From: Comamonadaceae bacterium
GTDB lineage: Bacteria; Pseudomonadota; Gammaproteobacteria; Burkholderiales; Burkholderiaceae_C
Reading direction: 5' to 3'
Length of the DNA stretch: 7,549 nucleotides
Assembly: GCA_947454695.1 (NCBI GenBank)
Contig: CANGMW010000128.1
Location: 1 to 7,549, forward strand
The position numbers and the translations under genes are program-made. Shown piece by piece: positions 1 to 6,569 of the stretch (positions within the stretch are counted from its first letter, which is position 1; every line of letters begins with the position of its first letter). The notes beneath the pieces were generated by a model. It searched no databases and was not told the DNA's origin. It worked only from the letters and a program-made list of their open reading frames with translations.

Positions 1-980
1 AGGGCAGCCCACATCTCTTTGTCGCGCGCAGCGGTCCAGATGCGGGGGTTCTTGATGCCGCTGGCTTCGTCAAAGGCGCGGGTCACATCAAACGGCAGGC
101 AGTGTTCGTAAATGAACACCTTGCCGAAGGTCGGGTCCATGCTCTTGCGGGTGTGCGCCATGGCGGCCTTGAGGTCCATCTTCTGCGCCACGGCTTCTTT
201 GCCACAGCGGAACAAGGTCTCCACCCACAGCTTGGTGTAGTCCAGCGCCTTGTTGACGTCGCGGTTGCCCTTCATGGCCTCGCCGCGTCCGGGCACGATG
301 GCCTGGGCATTGAGCGCGCGCAAAGCCTCCAGCGTGGTGGGCCACTCTTCGAGCTGGGCGTCACCGGTGTACACACCGGCCTGGTATTCCACCAGATCGC
401 CGGAATACAGCACTTTTTCAGCCGGCACCCAGGCAATGGTGTCACCCCGGGTGTGACCAGGGCCGGGGCTCCAGATTTCCACCACCACGCCGCCTAAGTT
501 GATGCTCAGCTTGCCGGGCACTTCGCCTTTGACCGGGTTGCCACCGCCCACCACCATGCTCGGCCAGGTCAGGCCCGGCACGGTTTCGGCATTGCGGAAC
601 AGGCGCGGGAAACGCTCCATCTCGCTTTTCATGTCTTGTGCGCCGCGCTCGCGGATGAGCTCCAGCGTGCCCTGGCTGGCGATGATCTCAGTCGCGCCTT
701 CGGCCGCATAGGCGCTGGCACCGAGCACGCGCACCGCGTGGTAGTGGGTGAGCAGCACGTACTTGATGGGTTTTTTGCTCACGGTGCGGATCTTGGCGAT
801 CAGGTCGCGCGCCATGGACGGCGTGGCGGTCGCGTCACTCACCATGATGAAATCGTCACCGATGATGACGCCCGAATTCGGGTCACCCTCGGCGGTGTAG
901 GCCCAGCAGTGGGCGCTGAGTTGCTCGAAGGTGATTTTCTTGTCGTTCAAATCCGCTTGGGATGCGAAGGCTTTGCTCAT
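1..980 (-). CDS. MBL-fold metallo-hydrolase-like protein, 3' end cut by window edge
   Basis: An uninterrupted frame runs from an ATG at 978-980 to the left edge, giving 326 complete codons and no stop, so the C-terminus is missing. A good Shine-Dalgarno (GGAG, 986-989 on the minus strand) sits 5 nt before the ATG and supports this start. The fold is recognised from VLLTHYH (residues 75-81), PGPGHTRGD (around 172-180), LYSGD (191-195) and IVPGRGE (228-234), which match MBL motifs in order. There is no signal peptide, so it is probably cytoplasmic. The motif normally written HxHxDH reads H79-Y-H81-A-V83-R84, and the usual final His is R232. H79, H81, H176 and D195 remain, so zinc site 1 looks intact and site 2 looks lost. 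About 90 visible residues follow the last motif, a C-terminal extension. Substrate is unknown. It lies directly downstream of a TetR gene on the same strand and may be controlled by it (inference). Confidence 0.85.
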   Translation of the reverse strand, partial: MSKAFASQADLNDKKITFEQLSAHCWAYTAEGDPNSGVIIGDDFIMVSDATATPSMARDLIAKIRTVSKKPIKYVLLTHYHAVRVLGASAYAAEGATEIIASQGTLELIRERGAQDMKSEMERFPRLFRNAETVPGLTWPSMVVGGGNPVKGEVPGKLSINLGGVVVEIWSPGPGHTRGDTIAWVPAEKVLYSGDLVEYQAGVYTGDAQLEEWPTTLEALRALNAQAIVPGRGEAMKGNRDVNKALDYTKLWVETLFRCGKEAVAQKMDLKAAMAHTRKSMDPTFGKVFIYEHCLPFDVTRAFDEASGIKNPRIWTAARDKEMWAA

Positions 981-984
981 GGGG

Positions 985-989
985 TCTCC
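985..989 (-). promoter_or_regulatory. Ribosome binding site of the MBL-fold gene
   Basis: On the minus strand the sequence reads GGAGA followed by CCCC and then the ATG at 980. The GGAG core is 5 nt from the start codon, which fixes MSKAF as the N-terminus. Confidence 0.6.
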
Positions 990-1036
990 AGGTGGGCGTC
1001 TTTTGGACTGAAAGGGGGATTCTAAGGAGTCGCTGC

Positions 1037-1648
1037 TCAGGCTGCAGCACCATCGCCCAAGCCGCGCTCCAGCAGGCTGATGACTTCGTCGGCAAAAGCG
1101 GTGTAGCTCATATGGCCGCCCGGGCGCAACCAGGTGAAGGTCCAGTTGATCATGCCGAACAGCATCATGGTGATGGCAGTCTGATTCTGGGCGTTGAGCC
1201 GCTGCGGGTAGGCGCGCTGCAAAAACCGCGTCATGGCCGAGACCACATCGCGCTGGCGGTTGAGGATGAGCTCGCGCTGGGTGTCGCCTAAAAATTTGGT
1301 GTGGCTCAACAGCGCCACGTGGCGGGTGGCCGAGCTTTCATATTCCTGCAAAAAGCAGCGGATGAGCTCGTGCAGCGCCGCGCGGTCATCGAGCCCGCGG
1401 CGCTGCGCGGTGGCCTGCACCTGGCCCACGATGACCAGCAGTTGCTGGGTGTAGCGGTCCAGCAGGTCAAACAAAATCGCTTCTTTGGCTTCGTAGTAGT
1501 GGTACAGCCGCGCTTTAGAGGTACCGCAGGCCGTGGCAATGTCGTTCATGCTGGCCGCGGCATAGCTTTTGTCGGCAAAGCACTGGGCGGCGATGTCCAG
1601 AATCGCTTCGCGGCGCAACTCGTGGGAGGCGGACTTGGGACGTGCCAT
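1037..1648 (-). CDS. TetR/AcrR-family transcriptional regulator
   Basis: This 203-residue protein has the usual TetR length and layout. The N-terminal DNA-binding domain covers about residues 10-57. Its helix-turn-helix is at about 34-52 (SMNDIATACGTSKARLYHYY), with the conserved Y-H-Y-Y and the following K-E-A-I-L of the family. The rest is an all-helical ligand-binding and dimerisation domain. Its WLRPGG-MSY segment near the C-terminus recalls TetR proteins that respond to acyl-CoA or aromatic-CoA compounds, a resemblance from memory only. The start is the ATG at 1646-1648, preceded by a weak GGCGGG-type ribosome site. It lies 20 nt after the stop of the folate cyclo-ligase gene and 56 nt before the MBL-fold gene, all on the same strand, so co-transcription is plausible. 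Control of the MBL gene is the simplest guess; I found no convincing operator palindrome in either gap. The ligand is unknown. Confidence 0.9.
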   Translation of the reverse strand: MARPKSASHELRREAILDIAAQCFADKSYAAASMNDIATACGTSKARLYHYYEAKEAILFDLLDRYTQQLLVIVGQVQATAQRRGLDDRAALHELIRCFLQEYESSATRHVALLSHTKFLGDTQRELILNRQRDVVSAMTRFLQRAYPQRLNAQNQTAITMMLFGMINWTFTWLRPGGHMSYTAFADEVISLLERGLGDGAAA

Positions 1649-1668
1649 GACTCAAACCCGCCAATGCA

Positions 1669-2268
1669 TCAGACCGGCCACACCACACCGTTGTCGTTCA
1701 GGATGGCGTCCAGCGGGATGTCGTGCGCTTCGGGCGCGAAGTCCGGCACAAAGCCTTGCGTGAAGCCCAGCCCCACCGTGTGGGGGTGCGGCTGCAAGGT
1801 GGCCAGGGTGCGGTCATAAAAGCCGCCGCCATAGCCCAGCCGGTAGCCGCCGGGGCCATAGCCTACGCAGGGTACGAACAGCAGCGTGGGCACGATCACC
1901 TCGGTGTCTTTGGGCTTGGGGATGCCGTAGGCGTCTTCTTCCATGGGGCAGCCGGGGTACCAGGCATGGAAGGTCAGGGTTTTGGTGACTTTGTCAATCA
2001 CCGGCAAGCCGATGCGACGCGGCTCGGGCTGGTCCAGCAGTTCGCCGTCTTCTTTCCAGCGGTGCAGGGCCGGCAAGGGGTCGAATTCACCCTTGATCGG
2101 CCAGTAAGCGCCGATCACCACGTCGGGCCGCCCCACCAACCAGATGCGCATGACCTGCTGCAAGAGCTTGGCCCGCAGGGCGCGGTCGGGCATGGCCAAA
2201 CGCTCAGCAATCAACGTTTGTCGTAAAGCTTTTTTCTCTTCCGCGCTTTTCGCCTTGGATGTGTCCAT
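1669..2268 (-). CDS. 5-formyltetrahydrofolate cyclo-ligase (5,10-methenyl-THF synthetase)
   Basis: The enzyme uses ATP to convert 5-formyltetrahydrofolate to 5,10-methenyltetrahydrofolate, returning the storage or inhibitory folate to the one-carbon pool in the cytoplasm. From the ATG at 2266-2268 the protein is 199 residues, the normal family length. The diagnostic signature GYRLGYGGGFYDR is at residues 141-153. Other family features are the Lys/Arg-rich N-terminal helix (KKALRQTLIAERLAM), YWPIKGEFDP, and the C-terminal HDIPLDAIL segment. A TTG start at 2289 (seven more residues) is possible, but it would overlap the divergent transglycosylase gene and adds residues with no family match, so I prefer ATG 2268. 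E. coli calls its homologue ygfA/fau; I give no symbol because usage varies. No 6S RNA gene is visible next to it, unlike the E. coli arrangement. It is probably the first gene of a minus-strand unit with the TetR gene. Confidence 0.93.
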   Translation of the reverse strand: MDTSKAKSAEEKKALRQTLIAERLAMPDRALRAKLLQQVMRIWLVGRPDVVIGAYWPIKGEFDPLPALHRWKEDGELLDQPEPRRIGLPVIDKVTKTLTFHAWYPGCPMEEDAYGIPKPKDTEVIVPTLLFVPCVGYGPGGYRLGYGGGFYDRTLATLQPHPHTVGLGFTQGFVPDFAPEAHDIPLDAILNDNGVVWPV

Positions 2269-2271
2269 AAT
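2266..2271 (+). promoter_or_regulatory. Candidate -10 element (CATAAT) for the transglycosylase operon
   Basis: CATAAT differs from the consensus TATAAT at one position and ends 6 nt before the ATG at 2278. Transcription would start at or very near that ATG, giving a leaderless or almost leaderless mRNA. This fits the absence of a Shine-Dalgarno there. I see no good -35 hexamer at 16-18 nt upstream, so this is a weak prediction. The element overlaps the start codon of the divergent folate gene. Confidence 0.3.
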
Positions 2272-2277
2272 TCCAAC

Positions 2278-4281
2278 ATGCAGTTTCAAGCCATTCTGAC
2301 ATCGATTGTCCTCGCCACCAGCCTGATCGTGCCACAGGCCAGCTCAGCCAAATTTCGTGCCGCCCCCAAGTTGGTGAGCGGCGACCCCATTCTGGAAATG
2401 AACGATGCGTTCAAACGGCAGGATCGCAAACGCCTGAGTCAGCTCCTGCCCAAGGTCAAAGGCCATGTGCTGGAACCCTGGGGCGCGTACTGGGAACTCA
2501 GTGCCCGGCTGGACGCAGCCAGCGCGCAGGAGGTGCAGGCATTTTTCAGCCAGTACGCCGGCAGCTACCAGGAAGACCGCTTGCGCAACGAGTGGCTTTT
2601 GCAATTGGGCAAGCGGCGCGATTGGCCGGCCTTTTTGGCCGAGGTCACGCAATTTCGCATGAACGACGACAACAGCGTGCGTTGCTACGCCCTGATGGCG
2701 CAAAGCACCACCCAAGGCGCGGATGTGTCGGCACAGGTGCAGGCGCTGTGGCTGGCGCAGCGCGAGGCCGATGAGGGCTGCGCCGCCGCGGCCGAGCAGC
2801 AGCTCAAGCTCGAACGCATCACGCCGCTGACGGTGTGGCAGCGTGCCCGCTTGGGCATTGAGTTTGACAAGCCGCGCGTGGCCACGCAGGCGGTGAGCCT
2901 GATCAACCCGGAATGGATTGCGCTGGTCAACACCGTCTACGCCAACCCCAACCGCTATCTGGACGACAAATATTTGGCGCTGCGCCCGCGCACCAAAGAG
3001 CTGGTCACGCTGGCCATCATCCGCATGGCGTCCAACAACCCGGCGGCGGCGGCCGAGGAAGTGGATAAATTGCGCTGGCGCACCCAGCTCACCCACGAAG
3101 AACGCAGCTGGATCTGGGGCGTGATCGGCAAGAAAGCCGCCCGCAATTTATCGGACAAAGCCCTGAGTTATTACAGCCAGGGCCAGGACAACCACATGCA
3201 CAGCGACCAGCTGGTGTGGAAGATCCGCGCCGCGCTGCGCGCCGGTAACTGGGCCCAGGTGCAAAGCACCATTGCGGCGCTGGACGAGGCCCGCCGCCAG
3301 GAACCGAGCTGGGTCTACTGGCGCGCCCGCGCCCTGACCGCCTTGCAAGTGCCCGATGCCGCAGCGAAAGCGCAGGCCTTGTACAAATCCATCGCCGCAG
3401 GCCAAGGTTTTTACGAACAACTCGCGCAGGAAGAGCTGGGCCAAGCCATCACGTTGCCGCCCGCGCCCGCGCCCTTGAGCGAAGAAGAAAAGCAGGCGGC
3501 CCGCAAAAATGCCGGTCTGCAACGCGCGCTGTTCGCCATCAAAAATGGCTTGCGCAGCGAAGGCGTGCGGGAGTGGAACTACACCACCAACTTGCACCAG
3601 CCCGGCGGCATGGCCGACCGCGAATTGTTAGCCGCCTCCCATCTGGCCTGCGAGCAGCAGGTGTGGGACCGCTGCATCAACAGCAGCGACCGCACCAAGG
3701 CCTTGGTCGACCAAAGCCAGCGCTTCCCCACGCCGTACCTGCATGAGGTCAAACAACTCAGCAACAAAATCGGTCTGGACCCGGCCTATGTGTACGGCCT
3801 GATCCGCCAGGAAAGCCGCTTCATCACCGACGCGCAGTCCAACGTCGGTGCCAGCGGCCTGATGCAGGTGATGCCCGCCACCGCGCGCTGGACCGCCCGC
3901 AAAGTGGGTTTGGCCAATTTCAAACCGCAGCAGCTCACCGAGCGCGACGTCAACCTGAGCATCGGCACGAGCTACCTCAAGCTGGTGCTCGACAGTTTTG
4001 ACGGCTCTATGCCACTGGCCACCGCGGCTTACAACGCCGGTCCGAGCCGCTCCAAACTGTGGCGCGGCCAAAGCGGCGACCCGGTGCTCGAAGCCGCCAT
4101 CTGGGCCGAGAACATCCCCTTCCCCGAAACCCGGGACTATGTGAAAAAAGTGCTGTCCAACACCACCCAGTACGCGGCCCTGCTGACCGGGCAACCCCAG
4201 TCGCTCAAAGCCCGGCTGGGCACGGTGGGCCCGGCCACCAGCCCCGCCAACCCCGTCGCGCCGGAGGAAGAACTGCCATGA
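2278..4281 (+). CDS. Soluble periplasmic lytic murein transglycosylase (Slt70-like)
   Basis: Lytic transglycosylases cleave the MurNAc-GlcNAc bond of peptidoglycan and leave 1,6-anhydroMurNAc ends, acting in cell-wall turnover and remodelling. The 667-residue product has a signal peptide at 1-24 with cleavage probably after SSA, and no lipobox cysteine, so it should be soluble in the periplasm. Residues about 25-480 are an Ala-rich all-helical region like the superhelical doughnut of Slt70, with a Pro-rich linker (PPAPAPLSEEE) near 398-410. The C-terminal SLT domain spans about 495-630. It carries the catalytic Glu512 in IRQESRF, then GASGLMQVMPATA and AYNAGPSR (584-591). A Pro/Ala-rich tail ends the protein. 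ATG 2278 is the only usable start: the frame is open back to a TAA at 2224-2226 but holds no ATG, GTG, TTG or CTG. No Shine-Dalgarno precedes it. It heads a three-gene plus-strand unit. Confidence 0.93.
   Translation: MQFQAILTSIVLATSLIVPQASSAKFRAAPKLVSGDPILEMNDAFKRQDRKRLSQLLPKVKGHVLEPWGAYWELSARLDAASAQEVQAFFSQYAGSYQEDRLRNEWLLQLGKRRDWPAFLAEVTQFRMNDDNSVRCYALMAQSTTQGADVSAQVQALWLAQREADEGCAAAAEQQLKLERITPLTVWQRARLGIEFDKPRVATQAVSLINPEWIALVNTVYANPNRYLDDKYLALRPRTKELVTLAIIRMASNNPAAAAEEVDKLRWRTQLTHEERSWIWGVIGKKAARNLSDKALSYYSQGQDNHMHSDQLVWKIRAALRAGNWAQVQSTIAALDEARRQEPSWVYWRARALTALQVPDAAAKAQALYKSIAAGQGFYEQLAQEELGQAITLPPAPAPLSEEEKQAARKNAGLQRALFAIKNGLRSEGVREWNYTTNLHQPGGMADRELLAASHLACEQQVWDRCINSSDRTKALVDQSQRFPTPYLHEVKQLSNKIGLDPAYVYGLIRQESRFITDAQSNVGASGLMQVMPATARWTARKVGLANFKPQQLTERDVNLSIGTSYLKLVLDSFDGSMPLATAAYNAGPSRSKLWRGQSGDPVLEAAIWAENIPFPETRDYVKKVLSNTTQYAALLTGQPQSLKARLGTVGPATSPANPVAPEEELP
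4263..4267 (+). promoter_or_regulatory. Ribosome binding site of the NDUFA9-like gene
   Basis: GGAGG followed by AAG lies inside the last codons of the transglycosylase gene, 10 nt before the ATG at 4278. It is the strongest Shine-Dalgarno in the central operon and selects this start over upstream in-frame ATGs such as 4059. Confidence 0.7.
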
Positions 4282-5243
4282 ATAAATTCATGATTCTGGG
4301 CGGCTCCGGTTTTGTCGGCCGCCCTGTGTGTGAAGCCCTGGCCCGTTTGCAATGGGCCGTGACATTGCCCACACGCCACGCCAAGAACGCGATGGCGCTG
4401 CAACACTTGCCGCTGGTGCAGGTGGTGCAAGCCAATGTGCACGACGAAGCCGCACTCACCCGCCTGGTGGCCGGCCATGATGCGGTGGTCAACCTGATCG
4501 CCATCCTGCACGGGGACGAAGAAGCTTTTGAGCGCACCCATGTGGAATTGCCCGCCAAGCTGGCGCGGGCCTGCCAGGCTGCGGGCGTGAAGCGCTTGGT
4601 GCATGTGAGCGCTTTAGGTGCCGACGCGACCGACCCGCAAGCCCCGCCGTCGCGCTACCTGCGTTCCAAAAGCCGCGGCGAGGTGGTGTTGCAGCACGGC
4701 CTGCTGGACCTCACGGTGCTGCGCCCCAGCGTGATCTTCGGCGCGGACGATCAGTTCACCAATATGTTTGCCCAACTGCAGCGCGTATTTCCGTTTGTCC
4801 CGCTGGCGGGTGCGCACACGCGATTCCAGCCCGTGTGGGTGCAAGACGTGGCGCAGGCCATCGTGCGTTGTTTGCAAGACCGCCGCACCATCGGCCAGAC
4901 CTATGAGTTGTGCGGCCCTGAAACTTTGAGCCTGCAAGCGATCGTGCAACTGTGCGGGCGCCTCGCCGGGGTGCGTGAAGGCGCGGGCGTGCCAGTCATC
5001 CCCATGCCCTGGTGGGTGGGTCGTTTGCAAGCCGGCTTGATGGAACTCCTACCCGGCCAGCCTTTGATGAGCCGGGACAATGTGGCGTCGCTGCAAGTGG
5101 ACAACGTGGCCAGTGGCCATCACCCGGGCCTGAGCGCGCTGGGCATCACGGCCTCGTCGCTGTCGGGCATCGCACCAGGCTATCTGGGGCATGACAGCGC
5201 CCAGGGCGTACCCACCCATTTGGTGGATTTGCGCAGTCGCTAA
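4278..5243 (+). CDS. NDUFA9-like atypical/extended SDR, NAD(P)-binding
   Basis: A 321-residue Rossmann-fold protein that I recognise as the bacterial complex I NDUFA9 subunit family. The N-terminus MNKFMILGGSGFVG gives the dinucleotide-binding GxxGxxG at G8, G11 and G14. The SDR-type catalytic residues are present: Ser near 111 in VHVSALGA, Tyr127 and Lys131 in YLRSK. It may therefore be a working oxidoreductase, although many atypical SDRs only bind cofactor. PVWVQDVAQAI around 190-200 is typical of the extended SDR C-terminal half. No signal peptide or clear transmembrane helix is seen. Mitochondrial NDUFA9 is an accessory subunit of complex I; the bacterial role is not settled, and quinone-linked functions are only a guess. 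The ATG overlaps the transglycosylase TGA (ATGA, 4278-4281), so translation is probably coupled. cca follows after 10 nt. Confidence 0.88.
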   Translation: MNKFMILGGSGFVGRPVCEALARLQWAVTLPTRHAKNAMALQHLPLVQVVQANVHDEAALTRLVAGHDAVVNLIAILHGDEEAFERTHVELPAKLARACQAAGVKRLVHVSALGADATDPQAPPSRYLRSKSRGEVVLQHGLLDLTVLRPSVIFGADDQFTNMFAQLQRVFPFVPLAGAHTRFQPVWVQDVAQAIVRCLQDRRTIGQTYELCGPETLSLQAIVQLCGRLAGVREGAGVPVIPMPWWVGRLQAGLMELLPGQPLMSRDNVASLQVDNVASGHHPGLSALGITASSLSGIAPGYLGHDSAQGVPTHLVDLRSR

Positions 5244-5253
5244 ACTGCCTGCC

Positions 5254-6513
5254 ATGCAAATTTACTTGGTCGGTGGTGCGGTACGCGATGCCCTGTTGGG
5301 CTTGGCCGTGAAAGACCGCGACTGGGTGGTGGTGGGCGCCACGCCCGAAGCCATGAGCGCGCAAGGTTTTTTGCCGGTCGGCAAAGACTTCCCCGTTTTT
5401 CTGCACCCGCAAACCCAAGAGGAGTACGCGCTGGCGCGGACCGAGCGCAAGACCGCGCGCGGCTACAAAGGCTTTGCCATCCATGCCGCGCCCGATGTGA
5501 CGCTGGCTGAAGATTTAGCGCGCCGCGACCTCACCATCAACGCCATTGCCGTGGCGGCCGAGCACGCACAGGCCGATGGCCGTTTTGACCTCGGCCACCT
5601 GAGCGACCCGTACAAGGGCCAGCAGGACCTGAAGGACCGGGTGTTTCGCCATGTCACGCCGGCCTTTCGCGAAGACCCGGTGCGTATCCTGCGCGTGGCG
5701 CGTTTTGCGGCACGCTTCACCGACTTTCACATCGCCCCCGAGACGCTGACGTTGATGCGCGAGATGGTCGAGCACGGCGAAGTCGACCACCTGGTGTCCG
5801 AGCGGGTCTGGCAGGAACTCAGCCGCGGCCTGATGGAGCAGCAACCCTCGCGCATGTTCGAGGTGCTGCGCGCGTGCGGCGCGCTGGCGCGCCTGTTGCC
5901 CGAGGTGGACCGGCTCTGGGGCGTGCCGCAAACCGAACAACACCACCCGGAAATCGACACCGGCGTGCACCTGATGATGGTGCTGGACCGCAGCGCGGCG
6001 CTAGGCGCGCCGCTGGCCGTGCGCTTTGCCTGCCTGGGCCATGACCTGGGCAAGGGCACCACGCCCGCAGACATCCTGCCGCGTCACATCGGCCACGAAG
6101 AGCGCAGCGCCAAACTGCTCAAGGACTTGTGCGAGCGCCTGCGCGTGCCGGTGGAGTGCCGGGAGCTCGCCGATGTGGTGGCGCGCGAGCACGGCAACAT
6201 CCACCGCAGCGCCAGCTTGGGCGCGGCCGCCTTGGTGCGTTTGCTGGAGCGCTGCGACGCCATCCGCAAACCGCAGCGTTTTGCCGAAGTCCTGCTGGCC
6301 TGCCAGTGCGATGCACAAGGCCGCTTGGGTAAAACCGACGAGCCCTACCCGCAGCGCACCCACCTGCAGACAGTGCTCGACACCGTGCTGGCTTTGGACA
6401 CGCACAGCGTGGCCGAGCACGCCATGGCGCAAGGCCACAGCGGCAAAGCGGTGGGCGAGTTGATTCACGCCGCGCGTGTGCAGGCGGTGGCGCAGCACTG
6501 CAGCGCGCCTTGA
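5254..6513 (+). CDS. cca: Multifunctional CCA protein: CCA-adding tRNA nucleotidyltransferase with HD domain
   Basis: The enzyme builds or repairs the 3'-terminal CCA of tRNAs from CTP and ATP without a nucleic acid template. From ATG 5254 the product is 419 residues, close to the E. coli length of about 412. Class II nucleotidyltransferase motifs occur in order: GGAVRDALLG (7-16), the metal-binding carboxylates D21 and D23 in KDRDW, EDLARRDLTINAIA (86-99) and EDPVRILRVARFAARF (140-155). A C-terminal HD phosphohydrolase domain follows, with H239 (HLMMVLD), H263-D264 (GHDLGKG) and H313 (EHGNIH). In gammaproteobacterial Cca such a domain has phosphatase and 2'-nucleotidase or cyclic phosphodiesterase activity. 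The frame is open 63 nt further upstream, but the family N-terminus begins at MQIYLVGG, so ATG 5254 is right. No Shine-Dalgarno is evident, and the start lies 10 nt after the NDUFA9-like stop, which suggests reinitiation. Confidence 0.96.
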   Translation: MQIYLVGGAVRDALLGLAVKDRDWVVVGATPEAMSAQGFLPVGKDFPVFLHPQTQEEYALARTERKTARGYKGFAIHAAPDVTLAEDLARRDLTINAIAVAAEHAQADGRFDLGHLSDPYKGQQDLKDRVFRHVTPAFREDPVRILRVARFAARFTDFHIAPETLTLMREMVEHGEVDHLVSERVWQELSRGLMEQQPSRMFEVLRACGALARLLPEVDRLWGVPQTEQHHPEIDTGVHLMMVLDRSAALGAPLAVRFACLGHDLGKGTTPADILPRHIGHEERSAKLLKDLCERLRVPVECRELADVVAREHGNIHRSASLGAAALVRLLERCDAIRKPQRFAEVLLACQCDAQGRLGKTDEPYPQRTHLQTVLDTVLALDTHSVAEHAMAQGHSGKAVGELIHAARVQAVAQHCSAP

Positions 6514-6543
6514 TTGCATCTTGAGTACACCGCGTGCGTCGAT

Positions 6544-6569
6544 GTCAGCCTTGCGCTGACGTGCGTCAG
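6544..6569. repeat. Overlapping inverted repeats between convergent genes
   Basis: GTCAGC (6544-6549) pairs with GCTGAC (6555-6560) across the 5-nt loop CTTGC. CTGACG (6556-6561) also pairs with CGTCAG (6564-6569) in the 14-bp palindrome CTGACGTGCGTCAG. The two structures share CTGAC and are mutually exclusive. A direct repeat GTGCGTC flanks the first hairpin (6534-6540 and 6561-6567). The DUF2905 stop codon (6566-6568) lies in the outer arm. Neither strand has a T-tract after the stem, so this is not a classic intrinsic terminator; it could be a weak bidirectional one or a protein site. Confidence 0.5.

Noticed and set aside
102..497. Plus-strand frames across the MBL gene (102-497, 636-1025)
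   Set aside because: The minus-strand frame is continuous for 326 codons with ordered MBL motifs and a good ribosome site, so the plus-strand frames are shadows.
1000..1036. TetR operator in the TetR-MBL gap (GGATTCTAAGGAGTC)
   Set aside because: Only three of six half-site positions are complementary, which is expected by chance.
2269..2289. TTG start at 2289 for the folate cyclo-ligase
   Set aside because: It adds seven residues without family similarity and overlaps the divergent coding start. ATG 2268 gives a normal length.
2200..2300. 6S RNA gene beside the folate cyclo-ligase, as in E. coli ssrS-ygfA
   Set aside because: There is only a 9-nt gap between the divergent coding sequences, so no room for a roughly 180-nt RNA.
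2344..3096. Long antisense open frame (250 codons) inside the transglycosylase gene
   Set aside because: It is opposite a clear 667-residue gene in high-GC DNA, where antisense frames stay open by codon bias. Its translation is Gly/Arg/His/Gln-rich with no recognisable motif. The same applies to 3628-4194 (minus), 1301-1819 and 1723-2226 (plus), and 6808-7401 (plus).
3455..3478. GC-rich tandem CCCGCG units inside the transglycosylase gene
   Set aside because: They simply encode the Pro-Ala linker (PPAPAP) in high-GC codons and are too short to call a repeat element.
4059..4277. N-terminal extension of the NDUFA9-like protein from ATG 4059
   Set aside because: The extension lies wholly within the transglycosylase coding region in another frame, is Arg/Pro-rich, and lies before the true GxxGxxG N-terminus. 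The GGAGG at 4263-4267 supports ATG 4278.
5191..5253. Upstream start for cca at 5191
   Set aside because: It overlaps the NDUFA9-like gene. The conserved N-terminus begins exactly at MQIYLVGG (5254).
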